Assembly (NCBI RefSeq): GCF_004214835.1 | Contig: NZ_PIQJ01000001.1 | Coordinates: 1,426,001-1,490,000 of the forward strand | DNA: 64,000 nucleotides | Direction: 5' to 3' | DNA from: Pseudidiomarina tainanensis | Lineage (GTDB): Bacteria; Pseudomonadota; Gammaproteobacteria; Enterobacterales; Alteromonadaceae | In this document: in pieces, positions 1-8,689 of the stretch | Position numbering within the stretch: position 1 is the first letter of the stretch | Layout of the letters: the number at the start of each line of letters is the position of its first letter | The notes under the pieces: model-generated | What the model was told of the DNA's origin: nothing | Database searches by the model: none | The model's input: only the letters and a program-made list of their open reading frames with translations | Program-made: the position numbers and the translations under genes

Positions 1-780
1 AAGCAACGAGCGAAGCTCGAAAAAGATTTACGCAGTGCTCTGACACGGAATGAGTTGCAGCTGTTCGTGCAACCTCAGGTAAATCAGCATGAGGACATCG
101 TCGGCGCTGAAGCTTTGTTGCGTTGGCATCATCCCGAACAAGGTTGGGTCTCCCCGGCTGAATTCATTCCAATCGCTGAAGAGTCAGGTCTAATCATCGA
201 AATCGGTGATTGGATTATTCAACAAGCCTGCGTGATTTTACAATCCTGGAGCAAATCCCCAGAGACAGCATCCATCACACTCGCCATTAATGTCAGTGGT
301 CGACAATTTCAACAGCCTGATTTTGTCGACAAACTCAATCAAGCATTACAACGTAATGCCATTGATGCATCGCGTCTCAAACTTGAGATCACAGAGAGCC
401 TGATGCTGCATGATATTGAAATTGTCGCAGAAAAAATGCGTCAGCTTACAAAATTTGGCGTGCAATTCGCTATCGATGATTTCGGTACGGGTTACTCGTC
501 ACTCTTATATTTGGCGGAATTACCATTTGAGACACTCAAGATTGATGTGCAGTTCGTACGCGATATGCTTCATCAGAAATCAACAGCGACGATTGTTCAG
601 GCCATCATACAATTGGCACAAAGCTTAAAACTCTCGGTCATCGCTGAGGGTGTTGAAGAACCTGAACAACGTCAATTTTTAACCCAATTGGGTTGTTACA
701 TCTATCAAGGTTATTTATTCGGCCGCCCCGTTTCTGTAAATGAGTTCAATCAAGCATTTAAACATGTTAGAACACCGTAA
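1..780 (+). CDS. EAL-domain c-di-GMP phosphodiesterase, C-terminal part (5' end outside window)
   Basis: The reading frame is open from base 1, so the gene starts upstream of the window; the first codons read like the usual linker between a GGDEF and an EAL domain. The visible part is a complete EAL domain, which hydrolyses cyclic di-GMP. Signature residues are present in order: AEALLRW, the INVSG asparagine, EITES, IDDFGTGYSS, LKID, and AEGVE near the end, so the domain looks catalytically competent. Whether a GGDEF or sensory domain precedes it cannot be seen. The TTG at 55 is not a credible start because the upstream codons continue the fold. Its stop overlaps the convergent lipoprotein gene by 14 bp. 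Confidence 0.9.
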   Translation, partial: KQRAKLEKDLRSALTRNELQLFVQPQVNQHEDIVGAEALLRWHHPEQGWVSPAEFIPIAEESGLIIEIGDWIIQQACVILQSWSKSPETASITLAINVSGRQFQQPDFVDKLNQALQRNAIDASRLKLEITESLMLHDIEIVAEKMRQLTKFGVQFAIDDFGTGYSSLLYLAELPFETLKIDVQFVRDMLHQKSTATIVQAIIQLAQSLKLSVIAEGVEEPEQRQFLTQLGCYIYQGYLFGRPVSVNEFNQAFKHVRTP

Positions 781-1081
781 TCTTAAATTGGTGTTGTTTA
801 TCATATTTTACGGTATACCCGACTGCACGACTCACTTCGTTATTCAAATAAGCATCTTGTAAGGTCACCTTCGCTGAACACAACACTTCGCCAGTTGCGA
901 AGTTGGTTCGCAATGTGGTGATCCCCATCGATTTAAACTCAACGTGTCCAGGCAATTGGGTCATAACAAACTGACGGATTTCGCGTTTCGCTAACGCCGC
1001 ATCACATGAAGGACTAAGATCACTGCATCCTGCCATTAAACAGCAGCTGCCACTTAAAATAACACAACGAATGGTGTTCAA
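767..1081 (-). CDS. small putative lipoprotein, unknown function
   Basis: A 104-residue protein that I do not recognise. The N-terminus is a short hydrophobic signal peptide ending in LMAGC, a plausible though atypical lipobox, followed by a soluble domain of about 85 residues. Predicted lipidation would place it on the outer or inner membrane facing the periplasm. The start is a TTG preceded by a G-rich stretch (GGGG, about 8 nt upstream); the only nearby ATG lies inside the signal peptide and would destroy it. It stands alone, convergent with the EAL gene. A perfect 8-bp hairpin lies upstream at 1144-1163. Existence of the gene is likely but not certain. Confidence 0.6.
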   Translation of the reverse strand: MNTIRCVILSGSCCLMAGCSDLSPSCDAALAKREIRQFVMTQLPGHVEFKSMGITTLRTNFATGEVLCSAKVTLQDAYLNNEVSRAVGYTVKYDKQHQFKITVF

Positions 1082-1143
1082 ACCTACCCCTTCACATGCA
1101 ACTCATATAAAAGGAATCCCTTCCTGACCACCTTTCCCTGAAG

Positions 1144-1163
1144 TATCTATCGGGAGATAGATA
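1144..1163. repeat. perfect 8-bp inverted repeat upstream of the lipoprotein gene
   Basis: TATCTATC, a 4-base GGGA loop, then GATAGATA. Neither strand has a U-run after it, so it is more likely an operator or a chance cruciform than a terminator. It lies in the 195-bp gap between the lipoprotein gene and the end of the mechanosensitive channel gene, which otherwise holds only A/T-rich sequence. Confidence 0.4.
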
Positions 1164-1276
1164 ACATTTAAAAAACATTTAAATATGTCGATTGACTTTG
1201 AATAGAATAGAAAGCTCTGCAGCGAAAGGCAATATAACATTCGCTAATTCGCTTGATTTATCTGGTGGAGGGATCC

Positions 1277-2161
1277 CTACTGCGTCGGTACTTCCGATTT
1301 GAGTTGCTTGGTGCTCGGAGTAAAGTCATTGTGCTGAAACACATCATTGAGAATAGATTGTTCCATGAAGCTACGCATTCCGGACTTGCATGGGAACCGA
1401 ACGATAAGGTGAATTTCGCCTGCCGCCGGAACCGAGATGGTTACACGTGGATCAGCTGATGGAACATCAATGCCACGGTGATCACTCATGCGTTGCATAT
1501 ACCGTCGAGCTTGCTCAACATAGTCGGCACAATGACGATTCGCTGACTCAAGCAACGCTTGTTGTGCGGCATGCCAATTGTCTTCGCGTTTGAACGGCAC
1601 GGTAAAAACATGCAGCACGAAATCATGAGTGTAACTTTCGTTCACTACTGGTTCGGAGACAAACAATGAATTTGGAATGGCGATCATACGACCGGTGCGT
1701 TGATGTGAAAATTTTCCAGGCCCTACTTCCAAAATAGTTGTCGTTAACAAATTTTGGTCAATTACATCCCCGCGAAAATCTTTGATTTGAATTCTATCGC
1801 CAATGCTAAATGCGCTACCGCCCGATTTTACTAAGCTCCCGGTCAAACACATAATGAGCTCTTTGGTTGCCACCACAAAGGCTACGGCGATTGCGACAAT
1901 ACCGAGCGCAAGCGTGCGCAGTTCCTCAGCCCAAATCAGCATGAGTCCGACAACCATTAACAGCAACAAAGCATTACGGGTTTGTACAAACCAACGACGA
2001 CGTAGATCGGTCGAGCGAACGCTCTTACGAATGAATTTTGACAAGATCGCACGGATAATGACTATCGCTGTCACCAGTATCAAGGTGGCGATAACCGGCC
2101 GCAATAATTGTTCCGAAAACTGAAATTCGTTAAACAAATTTGTCAATGTATCCGTATACAT
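1277..2161 (-). CDS. MscS-family mechanosensitive ion channel
   Basis: A 294-residue small-conductance mechanosensitive channel type protein, which would open under membrane tension and release solutes during osmotic downshock. Three hydrophobic segments are visible at about residues 20-40, 65-82 and 85-110; the last corresponds to the pore helix TM3. It is followed by a beta domain with FSIGDRIQIKDFRGDV and then IPNSLFVSEPVVN, which matches the MscS core. The C-terminal soluble domain is short, and no extra N-terminal helices are present. The start has AGGT at good spacing. It is divergent from yceI across a 128-bp gap that must hold both promoters. Confidence 0.85.
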   Translation of the reverse strand: MYTDTLTNLFNEFQFSEQLLRPVIATLILVTAIVIIRAILSKFIRKSVRSTDLRRRWFVQTRNALLLLMVVGLMLIWAEELRTLALGIVAIAVAFVVATKELIMCLTGSLVKSGGSAFSIGDRIQIKDFRGDVIDQNLLTTTILEVGPGKFSHQRTGRMIAIPNSLFVSEPVVNESYTHDFVLHVFTVPFKREDNWHAAQQALLESANRHCADYVEQARRYMQRMSDHRGIDVPSADPRVTISVPAAGEIHLIVRFPCKSGMRSFMEQSILNDVFQHNDFTPSTKQLKSEVPTQ

Positions 2162-2289
2162 AACATACCTAAATAGTTTTTATTTTTTATGACGGATATC
2201 TTACACCAGTTTCGTAAATATTCCGTCTGCATCTCGAGTAAAAATGATGTATATGCTATCTTTTATAGCCCAACAGGAGGAGTAACTGT

Positions 2290-2874
2290 ATGTCTATTAA
2301 AAATATTTTGTTTGCAAGCATGTGTACAGCCGCATTATTCACGAGTTCAGTACAGGCTGACACATGGCAACTCGACAGCGACAACTCCGTTCTCAATTTT
2401 GTCTCTGTAAAAAATAATCATGTGGCTGAAACACATCGGTTTACCGATTTGCAGGGTACATGGAACGACAACCGCGTCAGCATCGAAATACCTGTCGTAA
2501 GCCTCGACACGCAAATTCCAATTCGCAACGAACGCATGCTCGAACATGTATTCCAATCCAGCGAGTATTCTGTCGTGACCGCAACCGCAACATTGGAAGA
2601 TGATGTGTTAATGGCCATGGCTGTGGGCGAATCGGTACCGCTTGCCGTTGAACTTGATGTGTACATCGCCGGTGAGAGTGAAACGTTAAGTGCTTATCTG
2701 CAATTAACTCGTCTTGCTACCGATCGCTTTTTAGCAACGACCACGCAACCTGTGATTATTGATACAAAAGCTTTTAGTCTCGTTGCCGGTGTCGATAAAC
2801 TGCGTGAAATTGCTGGTCTATCGCGCATCGATTACAGCGTACCTGTTACCTTTAGTGTGCAATTCACACAATAA
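2290..2874 (+). CDS. YceI family periplasmic protein
   Basis: A 194-residue secreted protein. A Sec signal peptide spans about residues 1-23, ending SVQA before DTWQLDSDNS. The mature part starts like YceI proteins (W-x-L-D, then VLNFVSVKNNHVAETHRF) and continues as an all-beta lipocalin-like barrel. The family binds isoprenoid or other lipid-like ligands, but the physiological role is poorly defined. A strong ribosome-binding site (AGGAGGAG) precedes the ATG. The stop codon overlaps the start of the GNAT gene by one base, so the two are translationally coupled. Confidence 0.85.
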   Translation: MSIKNILFASMCTAALFTSSVQADTWQLDSDNSVLNFVSVKNNHVAETHRFTDLQGTWNDNRVSIEIPVVSLDTQIPIRNERMLEHVFQSSEYSVVTATATLEDDVLMAMAVGESVPLAVELDVYIAGESETLSAYLQLTRLATDRFLATTTQPVIIDTKAFSLVAGVDKLREIAGLSRIDYSVPVTFSVQFTQ

Positions 2875-3326
2875 TGACCATTCATATTCGCCCGGCCATT
2901 GCCGCCGATATTGAGTCATTAGCTGCCCTCGAAAGCAGTACATATGCTGACGAGGGCTATCCCGCCCCGTTATTCTACCAAGCGCTTGCGCAATGGCCGC
3001 AGTGGCTGCTTATCGCCGCAAGGGATGATGTCATCGTCGGTTATGTCTTAGCAGCTCCAGGTGCCGACAATTCATTGTGGGTCATGTCGCTATTAGTCGC
3101 TGAATCGGCGCGTGGTGAAGGCGTAGGGTCGAAATTAATGAAGGCATTACTTACAAACGTTGGCAATCAGCCCAATTCATTTTCCAAAATAGCACTCACG
3201 GTTTCACCGAATAACCATGGTGCGCTTCATTTGTATCATCAGCTAGGTTTCGAAAAAATCAAACAAATCAACGATTTTATGGGACCAGGGCAACACCGTC
3301 TATTCATGCAGATGAAAGCCTGTTGA
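2874..3326 (+). CDS. GNAT-family N-acetyltransferase
   Basis: A 150-residue single-domain GNAT protein that would transfer an acetyl group from acetyl-CoA to an amine; the substrate is unknown. The cofactor-binding loop is seen around residues 80-90 (SARGEGVGSKLM, matching Q/RxxGxG/A), and the C-terminal NNHGALHLYHQLGFEKI is the usual motif B. It begins on the last base of the yceI stop codon. It resembles the RimI-like group in size, but the sequence does not allow assignment to ribosomal protein acetylation. Confidence 0.85.
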   Translation: MTIHIRPAIAADIESLAALESSTYADEGYPAPLFYQALAQWPQWLLIAARDDVIVGYVLAAPGADNSLWVMSLLVAESARGEGVGSKLMKALLTNVGNQPNSFSKIALTVSPNNHGALHLYHQLGFEKIKQINDFMGPGQHRLFMQMKAC

Positions 3327-3395
3327 CGGTACGATTAATTCTTTCATATAGTGACTTCATAATAATTAATCAAAAAATTTAAGGCACGAAGTCCT

Positions 3396-6300
3396 TTGTC
3401 GAAAATTCGGATCAATCCATTTGTTGTTTCGGCAACATTATTCACAACCCTCGTAGCGACCTTCACAATTGGTGCGCTCGGCCTCGTCATGAATGCGATC
3501 GTCGAGCCGCAAAGCTTGTTTGAACGCATGTTGTCGAATAATTCCTCACTGATCTGCATCGCGATCAGCCTTGCCACCGCAGGCTTACTCTTCAAACGTC
3601 GATTCATCCAATGGTTCGGAGCTGGCATTATTATCCTTGCTGCTCTTCATAGTTTATTAGTGAACACCAGCCTACATGACATTTTGTTTATGTCTTGGCT
3701 TGCTGAATACGAAGCCGCGCTGTATTCACCCATGATACTTCTGTTCATAGTCCTTGGCGTCATGCTGGGGATGAACCCGAAGCACCCCGTACAACGCATT
3801 TGGATGCGCGTGACGTCAACTGTGGTAACAATTGCCGCAGCAATCATGTTAGTCCTACATGTTGACCCAAATGGTTTTATGTTGCTCGGGCCTCATCCCG
3901 ATATCACCAGCGTAGCTGCCGTACTCTTGCTGTTTATCGGTGTCGGCTACAACTTACTGTCGCGGCAAGAGCGTTTTAGTTCATCATTGCCGGGTAAACA
4001 GGCCATGGCGATTGGTTTTGTCGCAGTTTGCTTCACCAGCGCAGCTTGGTATTTCATGGGCTATTCCAGCCTAAAAGAAATTCAACAACAAGCTGAACGC
4101 GAAGTTGTGCGCTTAGCGAATGCTCGCACCACCATGGCAATGGTGAATGTGCAGTTAATGCAACGGATGACCGAACGGTGGGAAAAAGCGGCTGGCAACG
4201 GATTTCAATTTGATCGCCGGTCTGACGTGCAGGCATATCTTCGCGATATTCCTCACTTATTGAGTTTATCTGCGCTTGATTCGAATAAACGTACGTTGTG
4301 GACGGAGGATCGTCCGGATAGTCATATGCCCAGTTTAGAGGTTATGGCAATCCCCGAAGTACAGCATTGGTTAGTTGAACATCATGTTGAAATTAATTTC
4401 ATAATTCCTGAACTACAGTTTATGCAGGCTGAGTCCCCTGCTGTCGCCTTGATGATTTTACCGATTGCCGATGTTGTTGATGATATGCGCTATTTATTAG
4501 CGGTATTCAACTTAAACCAAATGATGAACCCTGCTACGCGGCTCACGAACGAAAGTATTAAGGTCTATACCAGACTCTCTGATCAGGCCGAACGTAGCTT
4601 CGAAGCAGATAAACACACTCATGAAAATGAGCTCGCGCTCGCCTCCACCATTCTATCGATACCTTTTGGGCCTGAATTAAAACTCCACGCAACGTTATAT
4701 GACTTTAAAGACCTTTCCTATGCCGCCAATATGCGTACGGCTATTGTCAGTTTAGGATTGTTATTTAGTCTTGCATTTGTGCTGATGTTCGAACAAAACC
4801 GAGCACTTCGTCATCACAGCAGTAGAATTGCGCTCACTCAAAAACATTTGCGCAAACAACGCCAAGAACTCACCGTCAATGAGCAACGTTATCGTAGCTT
4901 ATTTAGTCAGCATCCAGATCCAGTTTTCTCGCTCGACTGTGAGGGTAAATTTACCCATGTAAATGACGCGTTTTGCCAACAAGTTGAAGTGAGTCGAGAA
5001 CAACTACTCAATATGCATTTCAATGCATTTCTAGACGACAATGAGTTTGCTCGAATTCTTCCGATATTCACTGAAATTATTCAAACCGGGCAAAGCCAAC
5101 GCTATGAGGCTGAAGTCATTACGTATCAAAACAAACTAAGAAAAATTTTTGATATCACTAATTTGCCGATCATTATCGGTGGCAAAGTATTAGGTACGTT
5201 CGGTATCGGCCGCGACATTACCCAAATAAAAGAACAAGAAGAACAACTGAATTATCAAGCTCGACATGACGGACTAACCGGCCTGTATAATCGCGCCGCG
5301 TTCGAGAGCTGCTTAACTCAATTCGTTCACCAACAACAGAGAAAACCATCGGAACAGATATTGGCTGTGTTATTTATCGACTTAGATGGATTTAAGCCAG
5401 TGAATGATAGTCTTGGCTTGCAAGTTGGTGATGAAATTCTGCAGCAAGTTGCTGCACGATTGCAACATCACGTCAAACAGCCCGATATTCTGGCTCGCTT
5501 CGGTGGTGATGAATTTGTGTTGGCAACCAATCGTTGCCATTCGATGGCTCAGCTTGAAGCTGTTGTAGCTGAAATAATGAACTTTATCGATGAGCCCTAC
5601 ACCGTCGGTAAACAAAAAATATATCTGACGGCAAGTATCGGTGTTACCGTTTATAAATCGACTGATAAAGACGCGCTAAGTTTGATTCAACAAGCCGATG
5701 TCGCCATGTCTCAGGCAAAACAACAAGGGCGAAATCACTGGCAGTTTTATAATAAACAGCGTAAATCGATGTCCGCTTCTGACATTATTCTGCGAAGTCA
5801 GTTACAACAAGCGATTGATAACGAAGCCTTGCAATTGTATTACCAGCCTATTATTGACTTCAGTACAGGCAAAATTGTCTCGGTAGAGGCACTGATGCGC
5901 TGGACATTGAACGATGGCACAGCCATTTCACCAGTTGAGTTCATTCCGCTGGCGGAAGCCACAGGGCAAATTATTCCTGCCGGCGCATGGGCCTTGAAGC
6001 AAGCTTGTACGGATTTGCATAAGCTTCAGCAGGCCGGTGTTCAGCGAGTGGCTGTAAACTTATCTGCATTACAGTTCCATCGCGCCAACTTTTTTGAGCA
6101 AATTGAGAAGGTTTTAAACGATACGCAAACACCACCAGATATGTTGGAGCTGGAACTCACGGAAAGCATTCTGATGGAAAATACCGATAATGCAATTAAT
6201 GTACTCGAGCGTTTACGTGAGCGTGGCGTTCGTGTTGCAATTGATGACTTTGGTACTGGGTTTTCTGGGCTCAGTTACTTGAAAACCTTACCGGTGACCA

Positions 6301-6548
6301 AGCTGAAAATTGACCGCGCATTCATTAAAGAGCTCGACCATTCTTTAAGCGATCAGGTTATTACGCAAGGCATCATCAATATGGCCTCTCAGGTAGGCCT
6401 TGAAGTGATAGCTGAAGGTGTTGAAACAAAAGAGCAGATTGCCATCTTAAAACAATTTGGCTGTGGCTATGGGCAAGGCTATTACTTTGCCCGCCCAATG
6501 CCACTGACCGATTTATTAATTTTTCTGCAGAACAGTGACCTGATTTAA
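3396..6548 (+). CDS. membrane sensor with PAS, GGDEF and EAL domains
   Basis: A 1050-residue c-di-GMP turnover protein. About residues 1-235 hold a hydrophobic multi-span region, followed by a periplasmic or extracellular sensor region (about 240-445), one more membrane helix (about 447-465), a PAS domain (about 495-610), GGDEF (motif at 703-707) and EAL (motif at 831-833). The GGDEF motif and the EAL residues EALMRW, ELTES, DDFGTGFSG and AEGVE are intact, so both activities are possible. The allosteric I-site position before GGDEF reads KQPD instead of RxxD. The start is TTG with AAGG 11 nt upstream; the first in-frame ATG would remove part of the first helix, and an in-frame stop lies at 3363-3365. 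Confidence 0.88.
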   Translation: MSKIRINPFVVSATLFTTLVATFTIGALGLVMNAIVEPQSLFERMLSNNSSLICIAISLATAGLLFKRRFIQWFGAGIIILAALHSLLVNTSLHDILFMSWLAEYEAALYSPMILLFIVLGVMLGMNPKHPVQRIWMRVTSTVVTIAAAIMLVLHVDPNGFMLLGPHPDITSVAAVLLLFIGVGYNLLSRQERFSSSLPGKQAMAIGFVAVCFTSAAWYFMGYSSLKEIQQQAEREVVRLANARTTMAMVNVQLMQRMTERWEKAAGNGFQFDRRSDVQAYLRDIPHLLSLSALDSNKRTLWTEDRPDSHMPSLEVMAIPEVQHWLVEHHVEINFIIPELQFMQAESPAVALMILPIADVVDDMRYLLAVFNLNQMMNPATRLTNESIKVYTRLSDQAERSFEADKHTHENELALASTILSIPFGPELKLHATLYDFKDLSYAANMRTAIVSLGLLFSLAFVLMFEQNRALRHHSSRIALTQKHLRKQRQELTVNEQRYRSLFSQHPDPVFSLDCEGKFTHVNDAFCQQVEVSREQLLNMHFNAFLDDNEFARILPIFTEIIQTGQSQRYEAEVITYQNKLRKIFDITNLPIIIGGKVLGTFGIGRDITQIKEQEEQLNYQARHDGLTGLYNRAAFESCLTQFVHQQQRKPSEQILAVLFIDLDGFKPVNDSLGLQVGDEILQQVAARLQHHVKQPDILARFGGDEFVLATNRCHSMAQLEAVVAEIMNFIDEPYTVGKQKIYLTASIGVTVYKSTDKDALSLIQQADVAMSQAKQQGRNHWQFYNKQRKSMSASDIILRSQLQQAIDNEALQLYYQPIIDFSTGKIVSVEALMRWTLNDGTAISPVEFIPLAEATGQIIPAGAWALKQACTDLHKLQQAGVQRVAVNLSALQFHRANFFEQIEKVLNDTQTPPDMLELELTESILMENTDNAINVLERLRERGVRVAIDDFGTGFSGLSYLKTLPVTKLKIDRAFIKELDHSLSDQVITQGIINMASQVGLEVIAEGVETKEQIAILKQFGCGYGQGYYFARPMPLTDLLIFLQNSDLI

Positions 6549-6560
6549 CTATTTCAGGTC
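6537..6560. terminator. weak hairpin across two convergent stop codons
   Basis: GACCTGA pairs with TCAGGTC across a 10-base A/T-rich loop. The stem spans the end of the GGDEF-EAL gene and the end of the BCCT transporter gene, which meet with no gap (6548/6549). There is no clear U-run, so termination by it is only a possibility. Confidence 0.35.
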
Positions 6561-8582
6561 ATCGTCATGCTGTTCGAGATCCCACGGCAGACTTCCCGGA
6601 GAGATATGCATAAACTGCAAATAGTTCTCGAACTGATTGATCACGTCATTGATAATGTCATTCGGCTCATATCCATATAAGTCATAAGCTTGCCCACCTT
6701 GGCGCAAAAACACCTCAGCACGATAATATTCTGTTTCTCGTTTGTCTCGTTTATCTGACATAGCAAACTGCGGACGCTGGTATGCGCGCATACGCACTTC
6801 GTAGCTAAAATCGACTTCATCTTGGCGACGAATCGTCAAAATAGCGCGTACGTGATCGGCATCGAATGAAGTCTCGGTCACCCATTGTTTATCGCCAAGC
6901 TCTCTCGCGACATCGCCAAGACACTCCATAACCGTGTGCTCAACAAATTCACGTACTTCGGTTTGGCGTGGAAAATCAACAACTCCGGCTAAACGCTTTT
7001 TCCAATATGTAGGACCTGCATGAACACCGCGTCGATGCGTACGCATGGCTGTTTTTAAACTTGCATATTGGTGCCCCTCAATAACCAGCGCGCGCCACAT
7101 ACCAAAGGCAGCAATTAATATGATCACCGCGAATGGTAAGGCACTAGCTATTGATGCGGTTTGCAGTGCACCAAGACCGCCGGCTAATAATAATACGCCC
7201 GCTACAACGCCCTCTGCACTTGCCCAAAAAACGCGTTGCCAAACTGGCGTTTCAGCAATGCCACCGGAAGCGAGAGAATCTATGACCAATGAGCCAGAGT
7301 CAGATGAGGTCACGAAAAACGTTACGATTAAAATAACAGTCGCAAACGACAGGATATTCGTCCATGGCAGGCGCTCATAAAGCTTAAACAGCGCAATGGC
7401 TTCGTCGTTTTGAACTTCGCTAATGAGTGTTGTGTAGCCCTCGTTCATAATCATATTGAGAGCGGTATCACCAAACACACTAAACCAGAAAAAGGTAAAC
7501 ATGGTCGGCACAAACATCACGCCAAACACGAACTGGCGAATCGTGCGGCCACGACTAATTTTCGCAATAAAGAGCCCGACAAACGGCGCCCATGCGATTG
7601 TCCATCCAAATATAAAGAGCGTCCAATTGCCAATCCAGTCACTGCGTGAATAAGCTTGAAGATTAAATGTCCGCTCCACAATATTATTCAGATAAGAACC
7701 GGTGTTCTGTAAGTATGTCTCGAGAATATGTACCGTCGGCCCGGCAAAAAACACAAACAGCAAAATAAATAGCACCAACACCATGTTGACGTATGACAGG
7801 CGCTTCACGCCCTTATCCAAGCCGGCTACTACTGACATAATCGCAAAGACGGTGATGACGGTAATAGCGATAAGCTGCACCGCAGTACTGATTGGAATTT
7901 CCGGCCATAGATAATTCAATCCAGCGTTGATTTGAATGACTGATAATCCGAGCGTGGTTGCGATACCGAACATTGTTCCCAAAATGGCAAAGGTATCAAC
8001 GGCGTGTCCTGCTGGGCCGTGAATTTTCTCACCAATCATTGGATAGAGTGTTGAGCGCATCGACAATGGCAAACCATGTCGAAACGAGAAATAGGCAAGC
8101 ACGAGACCTACTAAGCCATAAATAGCCCAAATGTGGAAACCCCAGTGGAAATAGGCAATCTGCATCGCTTGTTTGGCAGAATCAACCGTTTGCGCAGCGC
8201 CAACAGGCGGGCTTGCATAATGAAGCACCGGCTCAGCCACCCCAAAAAACAGTAATGCGATACCGTAACCAGCAGAAAATAACATCGCGAACCAAGCTGG
8301 AAAGCTGTATTCGGGCTCAGCGTGGTCAGGGCCTAACTTAATGCGCCCCCATTTCGATATTGCGACCACCACAATAAATACCAGAAAGATCGCAACCGCT
8401 AACATGTAGAACCAACCGAAATCGGTGGTTATCCATGCTAAGACGTCGCTAAAAAGTTCTCCGGCAAGTTCTGGGCTACTCAACGTACCAATCACTAACA
8501 ATGCAATAACGGCTACAGCTGGTACAAATACCGGTACTAAAATTGCAGAGTTCCATTTCGCCTTTTTCGTAGACATGCGCAC
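6549..8582 (-). CDS. BCCT-family transporter (choline/glycine betaine type, BetT-like)
   Basis: A 677-residue secondary transporter of the betaine/choline/carnitine family, imported substrate unknown but probably a quaternary-amine osmoprotectant. About 12 hydrophobic segments occupy residues 10-510. The family signature WTIAWAPFVGLFIAKISRGR lies near residues 326-345. The long cytoplasmic C-terminal tail (about 170 residues) is typical of BetT-like osmosensing members. No betaine aldehyde or choline dehydrogenase gene is near, so it likely serves uptake only. It is divergent from the SLC13 gene. Confidence 0.88.
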   Translation of the reverse strand: MRMSTKKAKWNSAILVPVFVPAVAVIALLVIGTLSSPELAGELFSDVLAWITTDFGWFYMLAVAIFLVFIVVVAISKWGRIKLGPDHAEPEYSFPAWFAMLFSAGYGIALLFFGVAEPVLHYASPPVGAAQTVDSAKQAMQIAYFHWGFHIWAIYGLVGLVLAYFSFRHGLPLSMRSTLYPMIGEKIHGPAGHAVDTFAILGTMFGIATTLGLSVIQINAGLNYLWPEIPISTAVQLIAITVITVFAIMSVVAGLDKGVKRLSYVNMVLVLFILLFVFFAGPTVHILETYLQNTGSYLNNIVERTFNLQAYSRSDWIGNWTLFIFGWTIAWAPFVGLFIAKISRGRTIRQFVFGVMFVPTMFTFFWFSVFGDTALNMIMNEGYTTLISEVQNDEAIALFKLYERLPWTNILSFATVILIVTFFVTSSDSGSLVIDSLASGGIAETPVWQRVFWASAEGVVAGVLLLAGGLGALQTASIASALPFAVIILIAAFGMWRALVIEGHQYASLKTAMRTHRRGVHAGPTYWKKRLAGVVDFPRQTEVREFVEHTVMECLGDVARELGDKQWVTETSFDADHVRAILTIRRQDEVDFSYEVRMRAYQRPQFAMSDKRDKRETEYYRAEVFLRQGGQAYDLYGYEPNDIINDVINQFENYLQFMHISPGSLPWDLEQHDDDLK

Positions 8583-8689
8583 TAACTCCTTTTGCTTTTG
8601 TTATTTAACCCTATGCGTTCAGAGGAAAAATTTCAAATTTGCCACAACTCTGATAGCCTATTTTGAAAATCTCTGGAGCGCTATTCTCT

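Noticed and set aside
1253-1459. 68-aa plus-strand frame over the mscS 3' end
   Set aside because: Antisense to the conserved C-terminus of the channel; no features.
7045-7914. several plus-strand frames opposite the BCCT gene
   Set aside because: All lie antisense to a clear transporter and have the low-complexity composition of a mirrored membrane protein.
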